From JAPPLB01 sp965204095 (GTDB lineage Bacteria > Acidobacteriota > Terriglobia > Bryobacterales > UBA6623), in contig OZ241991.1 of assembly GCA_965204095.1 (NCBI GenBank), forward strand, positions 2,976,001 through 3,040,000: DNA of 64,000 nt, given 5' to 3'. A program made the position numbers and the translations under genes. Positions 18,631 to 26,435 of this stretch are shown piece after piece. Numbering within the stretch: position 1 is the stretch's first letter; the number at the start of each line of letters is the position of its first letter. The notes under the pieces are model-generated. The model was not told the origin of the DNA, did no database searches, and worked only from the letters and a program-made list of their open reading frames with translations.

Positions 18631-19968
18631 ATGCTCAAGAAAATCGGTTGTCTGACGGGAACGCAACAGCAGTGGAATCGACGCGACTTCGTCAAGGTCG
18701 GCTCGCTCGGTTTCCTGGGGATGAACCTGGCGCAGTCTCTGCGCTTGCAGGCGGCGTCCTCGGCGCGGCTCTCCTCGCGGGCCAAGGCGAAAGCCTGCAT
18801 CCTGCTGTGGCTCGAAGGCGGCCCGGCGCAGATGGACACCTGGGATCCGAAGACGAACAGCTCGTTCCGCCCGATTTCCACCAACGTTGACGGCATTCAG
18901 GTCTCCGAGCTGCTTCCGAAACTCGCCAAACGCATGGACAAGTTGGCGCTGATCCGTTCGATGAGTTCGTTCGGCGACGACCATCCGCAGGCGGTGCATT
19001 ACGCGGCGACGGGGCACCTGCACAACCCGGCGATGCAGTTCCCGAGCTTGGGATCGATCGTCGGCGAGCGCTTGGGTTCGGCCAACGGCCTGCCGCCGTA
19101 TGTCATCGTGCCGCGCTGGGAGCGCAGCCAGCAGTACCAGGAGTCGTTCCGTTCCGCCTTCCTCGGCCCCGACTACGCGCCGATGCTGATTCGCGATCCC
19201 TCGAAGGAGGGGTTCGAGGTAACCGACCTGAGCCTGCCGAAGTCGGTCGCGCCCGCCGCGGTCGAGAATCGCCGCGCCTTCCTCGATGTCGTCGACCGCA
19301 CATATCGCGACCGCGTCAACAGCGCCGAGCATGCCAAGATGGACGCCTTCACCCAGAAGGCGTGGGAGATGCTCTTGACCCCCGGCGTCCGCAACGCCTT
19401 CGATCTCTCCAAGGAATCCGAGAAGACCAAGGACGCCTACGGCCGTGATTCCGTGGGACAGAGCCTGTTGCTGGCCCGGCGGCTTGTCGAAGCCGGCACG
19501 CGGTTCGTGACCGCCGCGGGGTTCCACGGGAATTCATGGGATACGCACTCCTTCAACGACAAGGGGCACCGCGACCGCTTGACTCCTCCCCTCGACCATT
19601 CGCTGTCGGCCCTGATCGATGACATGTCGGCGCGCGGTCTCTATGACGAAGTCATCGTCGTGGTGATGGGTGAGTTCGGCCGCACACCGAACATCAACTC
19701 GCGGCTGGGCCGTGACCACTGGCCGACGTGTTGGTCGGCGGCCATTGGCGGCGGCGGCTTGAAGACCGGCCTGACCGTCGGCAAGAGCGACGAAAGGGCC
19801 GCCTACGTCGTCGAGCGCAAGACCAGTATCGGCGACCTCTTCGCAACCATCTACAAGGCTCTCGGCATCGACTGGACCCACGAGTACATGACCCCCGTCG
19901 GCCGCCCCATCAAGATCGCCAACTCCTTCGAAGACGCCACCGGCGAGCCCGTCCGCGAGCTGGTCTAA
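18631..19968 (+). CDS. DUF1501 family exported protein
   Basis: 445 residues from ATG 18631, preferred over TTG 18622 because GAGGA lies 9 bases upstream. N-terminal twin-arginine-like signal (NRRDFVKVGSLGFLGMNLAQSL). The alkaline-phosphatase-like fold typical of DUF1501 is seen: LLWLEGGPAQMDTWDPK near 57, DDHPQAVHYAATGH near 118, GFHGNSWDTHSFND near 300, VVVMGEFGRTPNIN near 342 and GRDHWP near 358; the Asp and His residues in these blocks match phosphatase/sulfatase-superfamily metal ligands. It terminates the exported operon with the DUF1549 gene and is expected to work with it. Remnants of a repeat element begin 10 bases after its stop. Confidence 0.94.
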   Translation: MLKKIGCLTGTQQQWNRRDFVKVGSLGFLGMNLAQSLRLQAASSARLSSRAKAKACILLWLEGGPAQMDTWDPKTNSSFRPISTNVDGIQVSELLPKLAKRMDKLALIRSMSSFGDDHPQAVHYAATGHLHNPAMQFPSLGSIVGERLGSANGLPPYVIVPRWERSQQYQESFRSAFLGPDYAPMLIRDPSKEGFEVTDLSLPKSVAPAAVENRRAFLDVVDRTYRDRVNSAEHAKMDAFTQKAWEMLLTPGVRNAFDLSKESEKTKDAYGRDSVGQSLLLARRLVEAGTRFVTAAGFHGNSWDTHSFNDKGHRDRLTPPLDHSLSALIDDMSARGLYDEVIVVVMGEFGRTPNINSRLGRDHWPTCWSAAIGGGGLKTGLTVGKSDERAAYVVERKTSIGDLFATIYKALGIDWTHEYMTPVGRPIKIANSFEDATGEPVRELV

Positions 19969-19978
19969 ACCCGCACAC

Positions 19979-20013
19979 TTCACCACGTGGCGTGGTGCAG
20001 TGCGTGAGAGGGC
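19979..20013. repeat. Left-end fragment of the MITE-like repeat
   Basis: TTCACCACGTGGCGTGGTGC and AGTGCGTGAGAGGG match the left part of the elements at 8514, 32801 and 40813, after which the similarity stops and S24 peptidase sequence begins. The terminal AACCTGCAT is missing. Confidence 0.6.
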
Positions 20014-20015
20014 AA

Positions 20016-20249
20016 GGCGAGTCGATGGAGCCAACCTTGCCGGAGGGCAGCGCGATCCTGGTGGACCGCGCCCGGCGCCGACGGCGCGTCGGAGGCATCT
20101 TCGTGGTGCGCACCGGCGACGGCGTGGTCGTCAAGCGGTTGGGCAAGGACACGTCGGGCGGCTGGCAAGTGCTCAGCGACAACGATGCACCCGACTGGCC
20201 GCCGCTTCCCTGGCCGACCGTCGCCGAGGTAATCGGCGAAGTGAAGTGA
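20016..20249 (+). pseudogene. S24 peptidase (LexA/signal-peptidase-like) C-terminal fragment
   Basis: The frame encodes GESMEPTLPEGSAILVDRAR, then GGIFVVRTGDGVVVKRL and VLSDN, the hallmark of the S24 self-cleaving or signal-peptidase fold: catalytic Ser in S-M-E-P-T-L and catalytic Lys in V-V-K-R-L. Everything upstream of the Gly-Glu before that Ser is replaced by the repeat-element fragment, so the DNA-binding or membrane N-terminus is gone. The only local ATG (20025) starts one codon after the catalytic Ser, giving 74 residues without the nucleophile. I therefore call it a remnant of a LexA-like or phage-repressor gene rather than a working gene. A small conserved stand-alone S24 domain translated from an upstream non-ATG start is the alternative. 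Confidence 0.7.
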
Positions 20250-20272
20250 ATGGCGTGGACGTTATATCAATA

Positions 20273-20473
20273 ATGGCTAACCCGGAAAAGCGCCAACTCT
20301 CCATCACAAAGTCACAACGACTCTTGGACATATCGATGATCGTAGCCGCCGTGGCATCTGTCCAGATCCTCGTCCTCTATGCTGAGATTGTAGTAGGGTA
20401 TATTCGGTCGTGGCCAAGAGTGATCAGCGTGCCGTCTGTTGCTTCTCTGAAGGTCGGCTGTCACTCTTGTTAG
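20273..20473 (+). CDS. Small membrane protein, unrecognised
   Basis: 66 residues from ATG 20273: a charged N-terminus (MANPEKRQLSITKSQRLLD), one hydrophobic helix of about 25 residues (ISMIVAAVASVQILVLYAEI) and a short tail. No family recognised. The stop at 20471-20473 is directly followed by the ATG of the next gene (20474), so it probably belongs to the same transcript as the three genes downstream. Codon use here is visibly less GC-rich than in the DUF1501 operon, a sign of acquisition. Confidence is limited by its length. Confidence 0.5.
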   Translation: MANPEKRQLSITKSQRLLDISMIVAAVASVQILVLYAEIVVGYIRSWPRVISVPSVASLKVGCHSC

Positions 20474-20851
20474 ATGACGACTACCGGAATGGAGGAACCT
20501 GTGTCCGAATCGGAGACCCCTCAAGCCACATCAGTCGGCGCGAAAGGCCTGCCTGACGTCAGGTATACGAAGTCCACCAGTTTCAGGGTCATTCATTGCG
20601 ATGGAGCCGTAGGTGCGGTAACCCCGCGACGCTTCTTGGGCATGTCGCTCTACTCGGAGCGTGTCGGATTACCGGACCAAGGCATATTGACAGTCGATGA
20701 GGACGGAAAAGTGATCGAGAGTCTCGTAGAGCACAAACGCGAGATTGTCAGAGAGATTGAAGCTACTGTGATGCTCACCTTGGATGAAGCAGAGTCGCTA
20801 GGGAACTGGCTTTTGGAACGAGTGCAACAAGCCCGGGGGGGACGCAAATGA
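20474..20851 (+). CDS. Uncharacterised 125-residue protein
   Basis: No function recognised. Residues 1-30 are polar and probably disordered; 35-100 look beta-rich (STSFRVIHCDGAVGAVTPRR, FLGMSLYSERVGLPDQG, ILTVDEDGKVIE), and the end is a helix (DEAESLGNWLLERVQQAR). No signal peptide or membrane segment. The start abuts the stop of the small membrane protein and the end overlaps the next gene by four bases (ATGA), which strongly supports a real, translationally coupled gene. The R-E-I-E-A-T-V-M-L-T-L-D-E-A stretch suggests a compact single-domain protein that could bind the larger partner encoded next. Confidence 0.75.
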   Translation: MTTTGMEEPVSESETPQATSVGAKGLPDVRYTKSTSFRVIHCDGAVGAVTPRRFLGMSLYSERVGLPDQGILTVDEDGKVIESLVEHKREIVREIEATVMLTLDEAESLGNWLLERVQQARGGRK

Positions 20852-21585
20852 AAGACGTAGCCCCGAGAAGCCAAGAAGACTGGATTCAACATCATTTTTC
20901 TGGCTTGGATCGGAACCAATCGGCGGCACCGCTGCCTAAGTGGAAGTTCGACGAGTCAGATTTCTCGTGCGTACCTGTCCACACTCAGCCGTACCACGTG
21001 AGAGACATCGGGCAGCGTTCACATGAGACCGGCTTCTTTCAAGGCTCTGTAGAAATTGGTTTCGTTCCACGATCAATAGGGTCTGGCCAATTCGATGTCG
21101 TGAACATAGAAGAGACACTATTCTCAGTAAGGGATGCTCTGGGCGACGAATTTTCAAAGCCTCATCAGTTCACCAGCCGAGTTGCAAAGCGCCAGAAATG
21201 GCTGGAGATCGCTCACGAACAACTGAACGACCTCGATTCGGAGGCCGATGAAGAGGGAATCGACCGTCCGTTCTCGGAAGCCCGCGCTTTCGCTGAGAAG
21301 TTCATAGAAGAGTTTTCGAAGAAGGACTTGCCTCCACCTAGCGTGTTTCCCGACGACGAACGCAGTGTTTCCATCCAAATAGGAGTGAAGGGGTTCATTT
21401 TCCTTCTTACGTGTTTCAAAGGGGGCAACGGTATTTACAACGCGATTCACGACACCTATCGCGCTTCGGGATCTTACAAGGATCTTTCTGTTGATGGCAT
21501 TTCAGGATCGCCATTGTTGCAGCACCTTCAATGTCTGATGAGCCCGCTCTCCCAAGATGTTAGTCTCGCAAATCGAACGAGATGA
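20848..21585 (+). CDS. Uncharacterised 245-residue protein
   Basis: No family recognised. Soluble, acidic in the middle (NDLDSEADEEGIDRPFSEAR), with an N-terminal segment rich in aromatic and Pro residues (PLPKWKFDESDFSCVPVHTQ) and a hydrophobic strand IQIGVKGFIFLLTCFKGGNG near 180. The region FAEKFIEEFSKKDLPPPSVFPDDERSVSI resembles a helix followed by a beta edge. The start overlaps the previous stop (ATGA) and the 3' end overlaps the following gene by 29 bases in another frame. This tight packing implies that the three proteins act together. Base composition is less GC-rich than surrounding operons. Confidence 0.75.
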   Translation: MKDVAPRSQEDWIQHHFSGLDRNQSAAPLPKWKFDESDFSCVPVHTQPYHVRDIGQRSHETGFFQGSVEIGFVPRSIGSGQFDVVNIEETLFSVRDALGDEFSKPHQFTSRVAKRQKWLEIAHEQLNDLDSEADEEGIDRPFSEARAFAEKFIEEFSKKDLPPPSVFPDDERSVSIQIGVKGFIFLLTCFKGGNGIYNAIHDTYRASGSYKDLSVDGISGSPLLQHLQCLMSPLSQDVSLANRTR

Positions 21586-22006
21586 ACGCTTAGGAAGAGG
21601 TGTCTTTTCGAGCCGTGTCAAGATACGGCTGGAGAGCTACGGCAGCATGCCTCCCTGGAAGCTTCTACAGGGAGATTTCTCTGCCTCCACGGAGAGCAAT
21701 GACGTATCTATGGACAGGCTCGATAAAGCGGATTGCATTGAGCTGACCAAGATTCAGGACGCTATCGGTCGAAGGCGAAACCCTTCTAGAACGTTCTATG
21801 GCTGGGTGCACTGTCCTGCTTCAGTTTTTCAAGATCGGGGCTGGGAAACCCATGCCTCTCCCGTCCTCAAGCCTTCAGATGGGTTGCTCCCAAATCCATA
21901 TCACTCTCACATCCGAGTCGACAACAAGGGCAGAGAGGGCGCACTCGACGTCCTCAAGGCGGGCATCGGTAGATGGGAGTGGCAAGAGAGATGCGATCCT
22001 GAGTGA
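21557..22006 (+). CDS. Uncharacterised 149-residue protein
   Basis: Unrecognised. Starts inside the last codons of the preceding gene (29-base overlap). The central part has many short polar segments; the C-terminal half (RTFYGWVHCPASVFQDRGWE, LLPNPYHSHIRVDNKGREGA) carries Cys, His and Trp residues spaced in a way that could be a small metal or nucleic-acid-binding fold, although this is a guess. No signal peptide. Last gene of the four-gene cassette; after its stop the sequence has no strong coding signal except the decayed frame at 22154-22450. In the stretch 22007-22153 I see nothing. Confidence 0.65.
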   Translation: MLVSQIERDERLGRGVFSSRVKIRLESYGSMPPWKLLQGDFSASTESNDVSMDRLDKADCIELTKIQDAIGRRRNPSRTFYGWVHCPASVFQDRGWETHASPVLKPSDGLLPNPYHSHIRVDNKGREGALDVLKAGIGRWEWQERCDPE

Positions 22007-22153
22007 TCCGCGGAATGTCCCCTTCTGTCATTTGGTTCCTTTTTGCTCACAACTGCAACAGGTGCCAATGTCCTGCACGTAGAACACTCCCCGGTCTCGA
22101 TGTCGCCCTAGAAGGGAGCGTGCCCGCTACAGAAGGAAATAATAGATTCCAGG

Positions 22154-22450
22154 ATGCTGGCGAACGTGAAGATTCGGAGAAAAGAGGAATTTGCTAGACC
22201 CGCAGGCAGGATCTTCAACATCCCCAGTCATCTAACGGAAAACCAGATCGACCAAACCTTTGGATATCTTTGCGTACTGGACGGAAAGAGTTGAGGTACC
22301 AGCGTGGGCAAGGTAGGCGCTCCCACAATCCACCGGGCTGGCTTCCAGCCGGGTGCACAGGTAACGGTTTCGTGGGGGTACCAGTTCAGATACACGCGTG
22401 ACATCAGTTCTCCGAATGTTGTCCACGACGAGAACTTTATCAAGTATTAA
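22154..22450 (+). pseudogene. Short coding-like frame split by an in-frame TGA
   Basis: From ATG 22154 the frame reads 46 protein-like residues (MLANVKIRRKEEFARPAGRI, FNIPSHLTENQIDQTFGYL) to a TGA at 22292, and the same frame continues from GTG 22304 for 48 more (TIHRAGFQPGAQVTVSWGYQ, ISSPNVVHDENFIKY) to TAA 22450. GAGG at 22293-22296 precedes the GTG by 7 bases, so either a pair of very small genes or one gene of about 98 codons with a nonsense mutation. No family recognised with confidence; the AGF-x-x-G-x-x-V-x-V stretch faintly recalls swapped-hairpin DNA-binding or SymE-like proteins. The remainder of the gap up to 22597 shows nothing. Confidence 0.35.
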
Positions 22451-22597
22451 CAGGCATTGCCGATCAGCAGTTCGTTGACCCGCCCACTGGAGTGGCAGTT
22501 GCCAGGCGGATTTCACGCCCGCCGAGGAATGGCGCCCTCCACGGCGCACGGAAACCTGCAGGCTAACTCAAACCGAAGAAAATCCGCCCCATGCGCC

Positions 22598-24493
22598 TCA
22601 GCCGCCGCTCTCGGCTTCCAGGTGGATTCGCGCCAAGCCGTAGACCAGGAACTCCGGCACGTCGAATTTCAGCCGGCCGTCCGACTCCTCGAATGCGAGT
22701 TCCTGGGGCTCGGGCTTCTCGGGAGACAGCGCTTCGACCTTCACGGCGCGGTTCCCTTCGGGGAGGATGAAATCCACCTTGACGCTTTCTACAGCGATCG
22801 GCTTCTCGTCGGCGATGCCCTTGCCCCGATAGCCCTCCGGGCCGGACTCGCGGTTGTAGTTCACGAAGTGAAGATCGATCTCGTTGCCCTGCGCCGGGCG
22901 GCTCGCCGAGACGCGCACAGTGGTGGGTGCTTCGAAGCGGCTGAGCTGATCGAAGCTCGCGTTGTCGATCGTCTGCGCGTGTCCGATGGCGTAGACCTCG
23001 CGATAGCTGTCCCTCTGTTCAGGCGTCACGATCTCGTCGGGGTACACGTCGAAGAGCACATGCTCGTCCATGAGCTTGTTGCCGACGTACTGGAATCGCG
23101 TCATGGCCGGGATCAACTGGCCCTGATGGTTCTGGCTGCGGGGGTGTAGAAGCAGCGCTTCGCCGTACGGCCGGTTGGCCCGGAATACGTCGTCGTAGCG
23201 CTTGACGAACTGGTAGTAGCGGACGAGTTCCTGTCGCGCGGCCGGGTCGGTGAAGTTGATGTACTTTGCCATGGGCGCGCCGCCGTTGGCCATCAGTTCC
23301 GCCATCGATGCGCGGATCTTCACGTTCTCGTAGTGGCACACCGTATAGGGCTTGTCGTCGAAGCTGGCGCGCAGGTAACGCAGTTGCAGCGTGGGTTCCT
23401 GCTTGCCGAGGCAGTACCAGAGATAGCTTTCGTCCTTGCCCCACAGCTCGCTCGGCAGCATGGCCCGCTCATCGTTCGAGCCGCGCGGCGGGTTGCCGAA
23501 ATCCCCGGAGCTGTGACCCCACATCGAGGTGATCAGATCCGGTTTGACCGAGCGTCCGTGCTCGTGGAGGACCTCGTCGAAGGCTTCCTTGTTGATGATG
23601 TCCGAGAACCGCCGCATTTCGATCCGCAGCGGAGTTGTGTCGTTGGGGTTGTGGCGTGCAACGATCTCGGTGAATTGGTGTGTGTCGAGGTCGTCGATCT
23701 CGAACTTCTGTTGCAGTTCCTGGGACTCGTAGCGTCCGCCCAGATATTCCTTGAACCGCCGCACGCAGTGTTCGGCGAGGCAGTTCCTGCGATAGAAGTA
23801 GTTGATCTGGAATCCGTCGACACCGCGCTCGATGCCGCGCGTGACCCAGGCCTTGAGCACTTCGCGCCAGTGAGGGTTCCCCAGGCAGCCGTAATAGACG
23901 CCGAACGGCGCGGCGTCAGGGTCCGTCGTGTAGATCGGCGTGCCGTCGGCGTTCTTGGCGAGCAGGTCGACCGGGTTCTCGACCGGCTTCGGTCCGAGTT
24001 CTTCCTCGTCCCACAGCTCGTTGTAGAAGTCGAAGAAGCCGCCGGTGGGGTTGTTCGGGTCTTCGGTGGTGCCCAGCAGGTACTTGGCGATGTCGAAGTG
24101 CCCGATCGGCCGCGCGCCGCGCTTGCGAACCTCGGCATTGATCTTCTCGAAGTAGTCCCCGCTCAGCCGCAACCTCTCCGCGGGGTCTTCGGACTCGACC
24201 GCGCCGCCGTGGCTGGGCATCACCGGCCCGGTAAGGCCTTTGTATTTGTCGGGCATGTGGGCCAGCGTCCAGAAGTCGGCGCCGTAAAAGCCGACCTGCA
24301 CGATCTCGGGTTCGGCCTCTTCGATGAATTCGAGATATCCGGGCTCCAGATACTGCCGCCAGTGAACGATCATGCGGGTGAATTCGAGCCTCTCCGCTTC
24401 GGCCTCCGGTTCCGGTTGGGGCATTTCACAACCGAGCGGGATAATCAACAGGACAAGCAGGAAGGATGCCGCGAGACGGGAATGGGTTTGCAT
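22598..24493 (-). CDS. Lipoprotein, TIM-barrel glycoside-hydrolase-like, unrecognised family
   Basis: 631 residues from ATG 24493, chosen because it gives a lipoprotein signal (MQTHSRLAASFLLVLLIIPLGC) and has AGGAGC about 9 bases upstream. The mature chain looks like a TIM barrel: EFTRMIVHWRQYLEPGYLEF, VQVGFYGADFWTL, RPIGHFDIAKYLLG, GVDGFQINYFYRRNC, LITSMWGHSSGDFG and KYINFTDPAARQELVRYYQF fit successive strands, then a C-terminal beta sandwich (TVRVSASRPAQGNEIDLHFV). The layout resembles putative alpha-L-fucosidase or GH-like proteins in Planctomycetes and Acidobacteria, with no catalytic pair that I can assign. It is divergent from a sulfatase across 184 bases, which suggests shared control and work on sulfated glycans. 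Confidence 0.75.
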   Translation of the reverse strand: MQTHSRLAASFLLVLLIIPLGCEMPQPEPEAEAERLEFTRMIVHWRQYLEPGYLEFIEEAEPEIVQVGFYGADFWTLAHMPDKYKGLTGPVMPSHGGAVESEDPAERLRLSGDYFEKINAEVRKRGARPIGHFDIAKYLLGTTEDPNNPTGGFFDFYNELWDEEELGPKPVENPVDLLAKNADGTPIYTTDPDAAPFGVYYGCLGNPHWREVLKAWVTRGIERGVDGFQINYFYRRNCLAEHCVRRFKEYLGGRYESQELQQKFEIDDLDTHQFTEIVARHNPNDTTPLRIEMRRFSDIINKEAFDEVLHEHGRSVKPDLITSMWGHSSGDFGNPPRGSNDERAMLPSELWGKDESYLWYCLGKQEPTLQLRYLRASFDDKPYTVCHYENVKIRASMAELMANGGAPMAKYINFTDPAARQELVRYYQFVKRYDDVFRANRPYGEALLLHPRSQNHQGQLIPAMTRFQYVGNKLMDEHVLFDVYPDEIVTPEQRDSYREVYAIGHAQTIDNASFDQLSRFEAPTTVRVSASRPAQGNEIDLHFVNYNRESGPEGYRGKGIADEKPIAVESVKVDFILPEGNRAVKVEALSPEKPEPQELAFEESDGRLKFDVPEFLVYGLARIHLEAESGG

Positions 24494-24623
24494 GGCTGAT
24501 GCTCCTGAATGTGAGGTGGCGCCGGAAGCTGTGTTTGCGCCGAGTATATCACTGCCGGTTGCCCGGATTCGCTCCCCTGTGCCGGCCACCGGAATTGCGT
24601 GGTCGAGGCCGTCCCGGACGCCT

Positions 24624-24652
24624 TTGACTGCCCAGGGGCCGGTTGTTAGCCT
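24624..24652 (+). promoter_or_regulatory. Candidate sigma-70-type promoter for the sulfatase
   Basis: TTGACT at 24624-24629 and TAGCCT at 24647-24652 are separated by 17 bases, ending 25 bases before the sulfatase ATG. The -35 is good, the -10 only partial. Confidence 0.35.
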
Positions 24653-24677
24653 TGTAGGGCGCACAAGGAGGTCTGCG

Positions 24678-26048
24678 ATGGAACGACGGTCTTTTCTGGG
24701 AGGGCTGGCCGGTACGCCTCTGGCTGCCGGAAGTGCGTCGGCGCAAACAGCGAAACCAAGGCGGCGGCCTCCCAACGTCCTTTTCATTCTGTTCGACAAG
24801 TGCCGCCGCGACGCCTTCGGTGCTTACGGGATGAAGCCCGTTCACACGCCGAATATCGACGCGCTCGCGAAAGACGGCGTCCGCTTCGACACCTACTACG
24901 CCCCGCAGGGGCTGTGCGGACCCTGCCGCGCTTCCATCATCACGGGCATGTATCCCAACGAGCACGGCATGCGCAAGAACTGCCACCCGACCCATGGGAG
25001 AGGGCAGAACTCCTACCACGGACGCAATCCCGATCCCTTCCACGACGAGCGCTTTCATCTCTGGGACAACTTCCCCTATGTCCTGCACAATGCCGGCTAC
25101 CAGACCGCCCACGTCGGCAAGTGGCACCTGGGCCCTTCGAACCCCGGCTTTTTCGATACCTGGCGGACCTTCAATTCCCAGATGTTCCACTGGATCGGCA
25201 AGCCGCACGAGTCCGTCTATCGTCCCGACATGCAGACGGACCGCGGCATCGAGTTCATCAACGCGAACGCGGATCGGCCGTTCTTCCTCTACCAGTCCTT
25301 CTACCCGCCGCATCCGCCATGGGACCCTCCCAGGAAATACTACGAGCCGTATCAGGGAGGGAATCTCGAGCCGAAGGGGTACTACGAGACCGTCACGAGC
25401 CTGGACTGGAACGTCGGCCGGCTGGTGGAAACCCTCAGAAAGAGAAAGATCCTCGACAACACCCTGATCATCGTCACCACCGAGCACGGAATGACCTTGC
25501 GGAAATATCCCGGCACAGGCGTTCACGGCTATTCCAGCCCCTATGACGAGGTTTCGCGCATCCCGCTCGTGATGCATTGGCCGGATGGGCTGCCGCGGGG
25601 CATGGTGTGGAATTCCGGAGTCGGTGCCGTGGATCTCGCCCCGACCATCATGGACGCCGCAGGGGCCGTGGGCCGACTGCAGGGGCGCTATATGCCGCTC
25701 GAAGAGCGCAGCTTGCTGCCTGATCTGCAGGCGAAGCGGGACCGCTGGCGGATGCCCCTCGTCATGATGAACCACTGCCAGCGCTTGTATGAGGGCGCCT
25801 ACTTCGAGGACCGTGCGATTCGCACCGAACGCTGGAAGCTGATCCTGCGCCGCTTCAAGGCGTATTCGGAGGGTTCGCCGGGATCTCTACACGACATGCA
25901 GGCCGACCCCGAAGAGCGCAACGACCTCTATGGGGACCCGGCCCATCAGGACACCGTAGCGGACCTCTCTCGCCAGCTCATGGCCTGGGGCGAGCGTCAT
26001 GGCGATCCGATCGCCATGGAACTGGCGAGCCGCGCATTGATGGGCTAG
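24678..26048 (+). CDS. Type I sulfatase (arylsulfatase family), exported
   Basis: 456 residues from ATG 24678, with AAGGAGG 6 bases upstream; the frame before that is not protein-like. N-terminal ERRSFLGGLAGTPLAAG is a twin-arginine signal. The sulfatase signature C-x-P-x-R is present as CGPCR followed by ASIITG, with Cys at residue 80 the residue converted to formylglycine. Other motifs: NVLFILFD near 33 with DKCRRDAF in place of the usual Asp pair, HVGKWHLG near 143, TTEHGMTL near 270. The C-terminus has SLHDMQADPEERNDLYG, typical of family S1. Export with Cys-type modification requires a formylglycine-generating enzyme, not seen in this window. Likely desulfates carbohydrates. Confidence 0.94.
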   Translation: MERRSFLGGLAGTPLAAGSASAQTAKPRRRPPNVLFILFDKCRRDAFGAYGMKPVHTPNIDALAKDGVRFDTYYAPQGLCGPCRASIITGMYPNEHGMRKNCHPTHGRGQNSYHGRNPDPFHDERFHLWDNFPYVLHNAGYQTAHVGKWHLGPSNPGFFDTWRTFNSQMFHWIGKPHESVYRPDMQTDRGIEFINANADRPFFLYQSFYPPHPPWDPPRKYYEPYQGGNLEPKGYYETVTSLDWNVGRLVETLRKRKILDNTLIIVTTEHGMTLRKYPGTGVHGYSSPYDEVSRIPLVMHWPDGLPRGMVWNSGVGAVDLAPTIMDAAGAVGRLQGRYMPLEERSLLPDLQAKRDRWRMPLVMMNHCQRLYEGAYFEDRAIRTERWKLILRRFKAYSEGSPGSLHDMQADPEERNDLYGDPAHQDTVADLSRQLMAWGERHGDPIAMELASRALMG

Positions 26049-26410
26049 GGCGCTCTACGCCGCGCCATGCCGCCGCTCTTGCGAGTCCGGTACGGCACGG
26101 CTTCCCAGCGACAGGTCCCTAGGAAGCCCTTGGCTCGTCTGACTGTTCTCATCATGGATTGAGGAGTTGATTCACCCCTTCCACATACCAAGGCGAGTGA
26201 AGGTTTGCACCAATCAAGTGAAGGTATTGTATGCTTAACAAACCTACTAGATATAGTGGCATCCTTATAAGCGCCCATCGGGATTTCGCTTGGCACCCTT
26301 CTTCCGCTTCTTCTAGTCGCGCTTCTCTGCCTTTTCTTCACCCGATTGGATTCGACTTTAAGGAAGCCCGAAAGCGCTTCCTCAGGCGAAAGCTGATACA
26401 GCGAAGTCAC
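26045..26410 (-). CDS. Small basic protein downstream of the restriction-modification genes
   Basis: 121 residues from GTG 26410. It starts 26 bases after the specificity-subunit stop on the same strand and its end overlaps the convergent sulfatase by four bases. The first 60 residues (MTSLYQLSPEEALSGFLKVE, then KKRQRSATRRSG) look like genuine protein: a short amphipathic LSPEEAL-type helix followed by a basic tail, a pattern I have seen for small accessory proteins near methylase genes. The second half (from about residue 65) is compositionally poor and might be read-through from a shorter or frameshifted gene. No domain recognised. Confidence 0.4.
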   Translation of the reverse strand: MTSLYQLSPEEALSGFLKVESNRVKKRQRSATRRSGRRVPSEIPMGAYKDATISSRFVKHTIPSLDWCKPSLALVCGRGESTPQSMMRTVRRAKGFLGTCRWEAVPYRTRKSGGMARRRAP

Positions 26411-26435
26411 GGTTGTCTCTCGGACTCTCGTCTCC

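Noticed and set aside
23333..24499. 388-codon plus-strand frame
   Set aside because: Antisense to the barrel lipoprotein, which has a signal peptide and barrel pattern.
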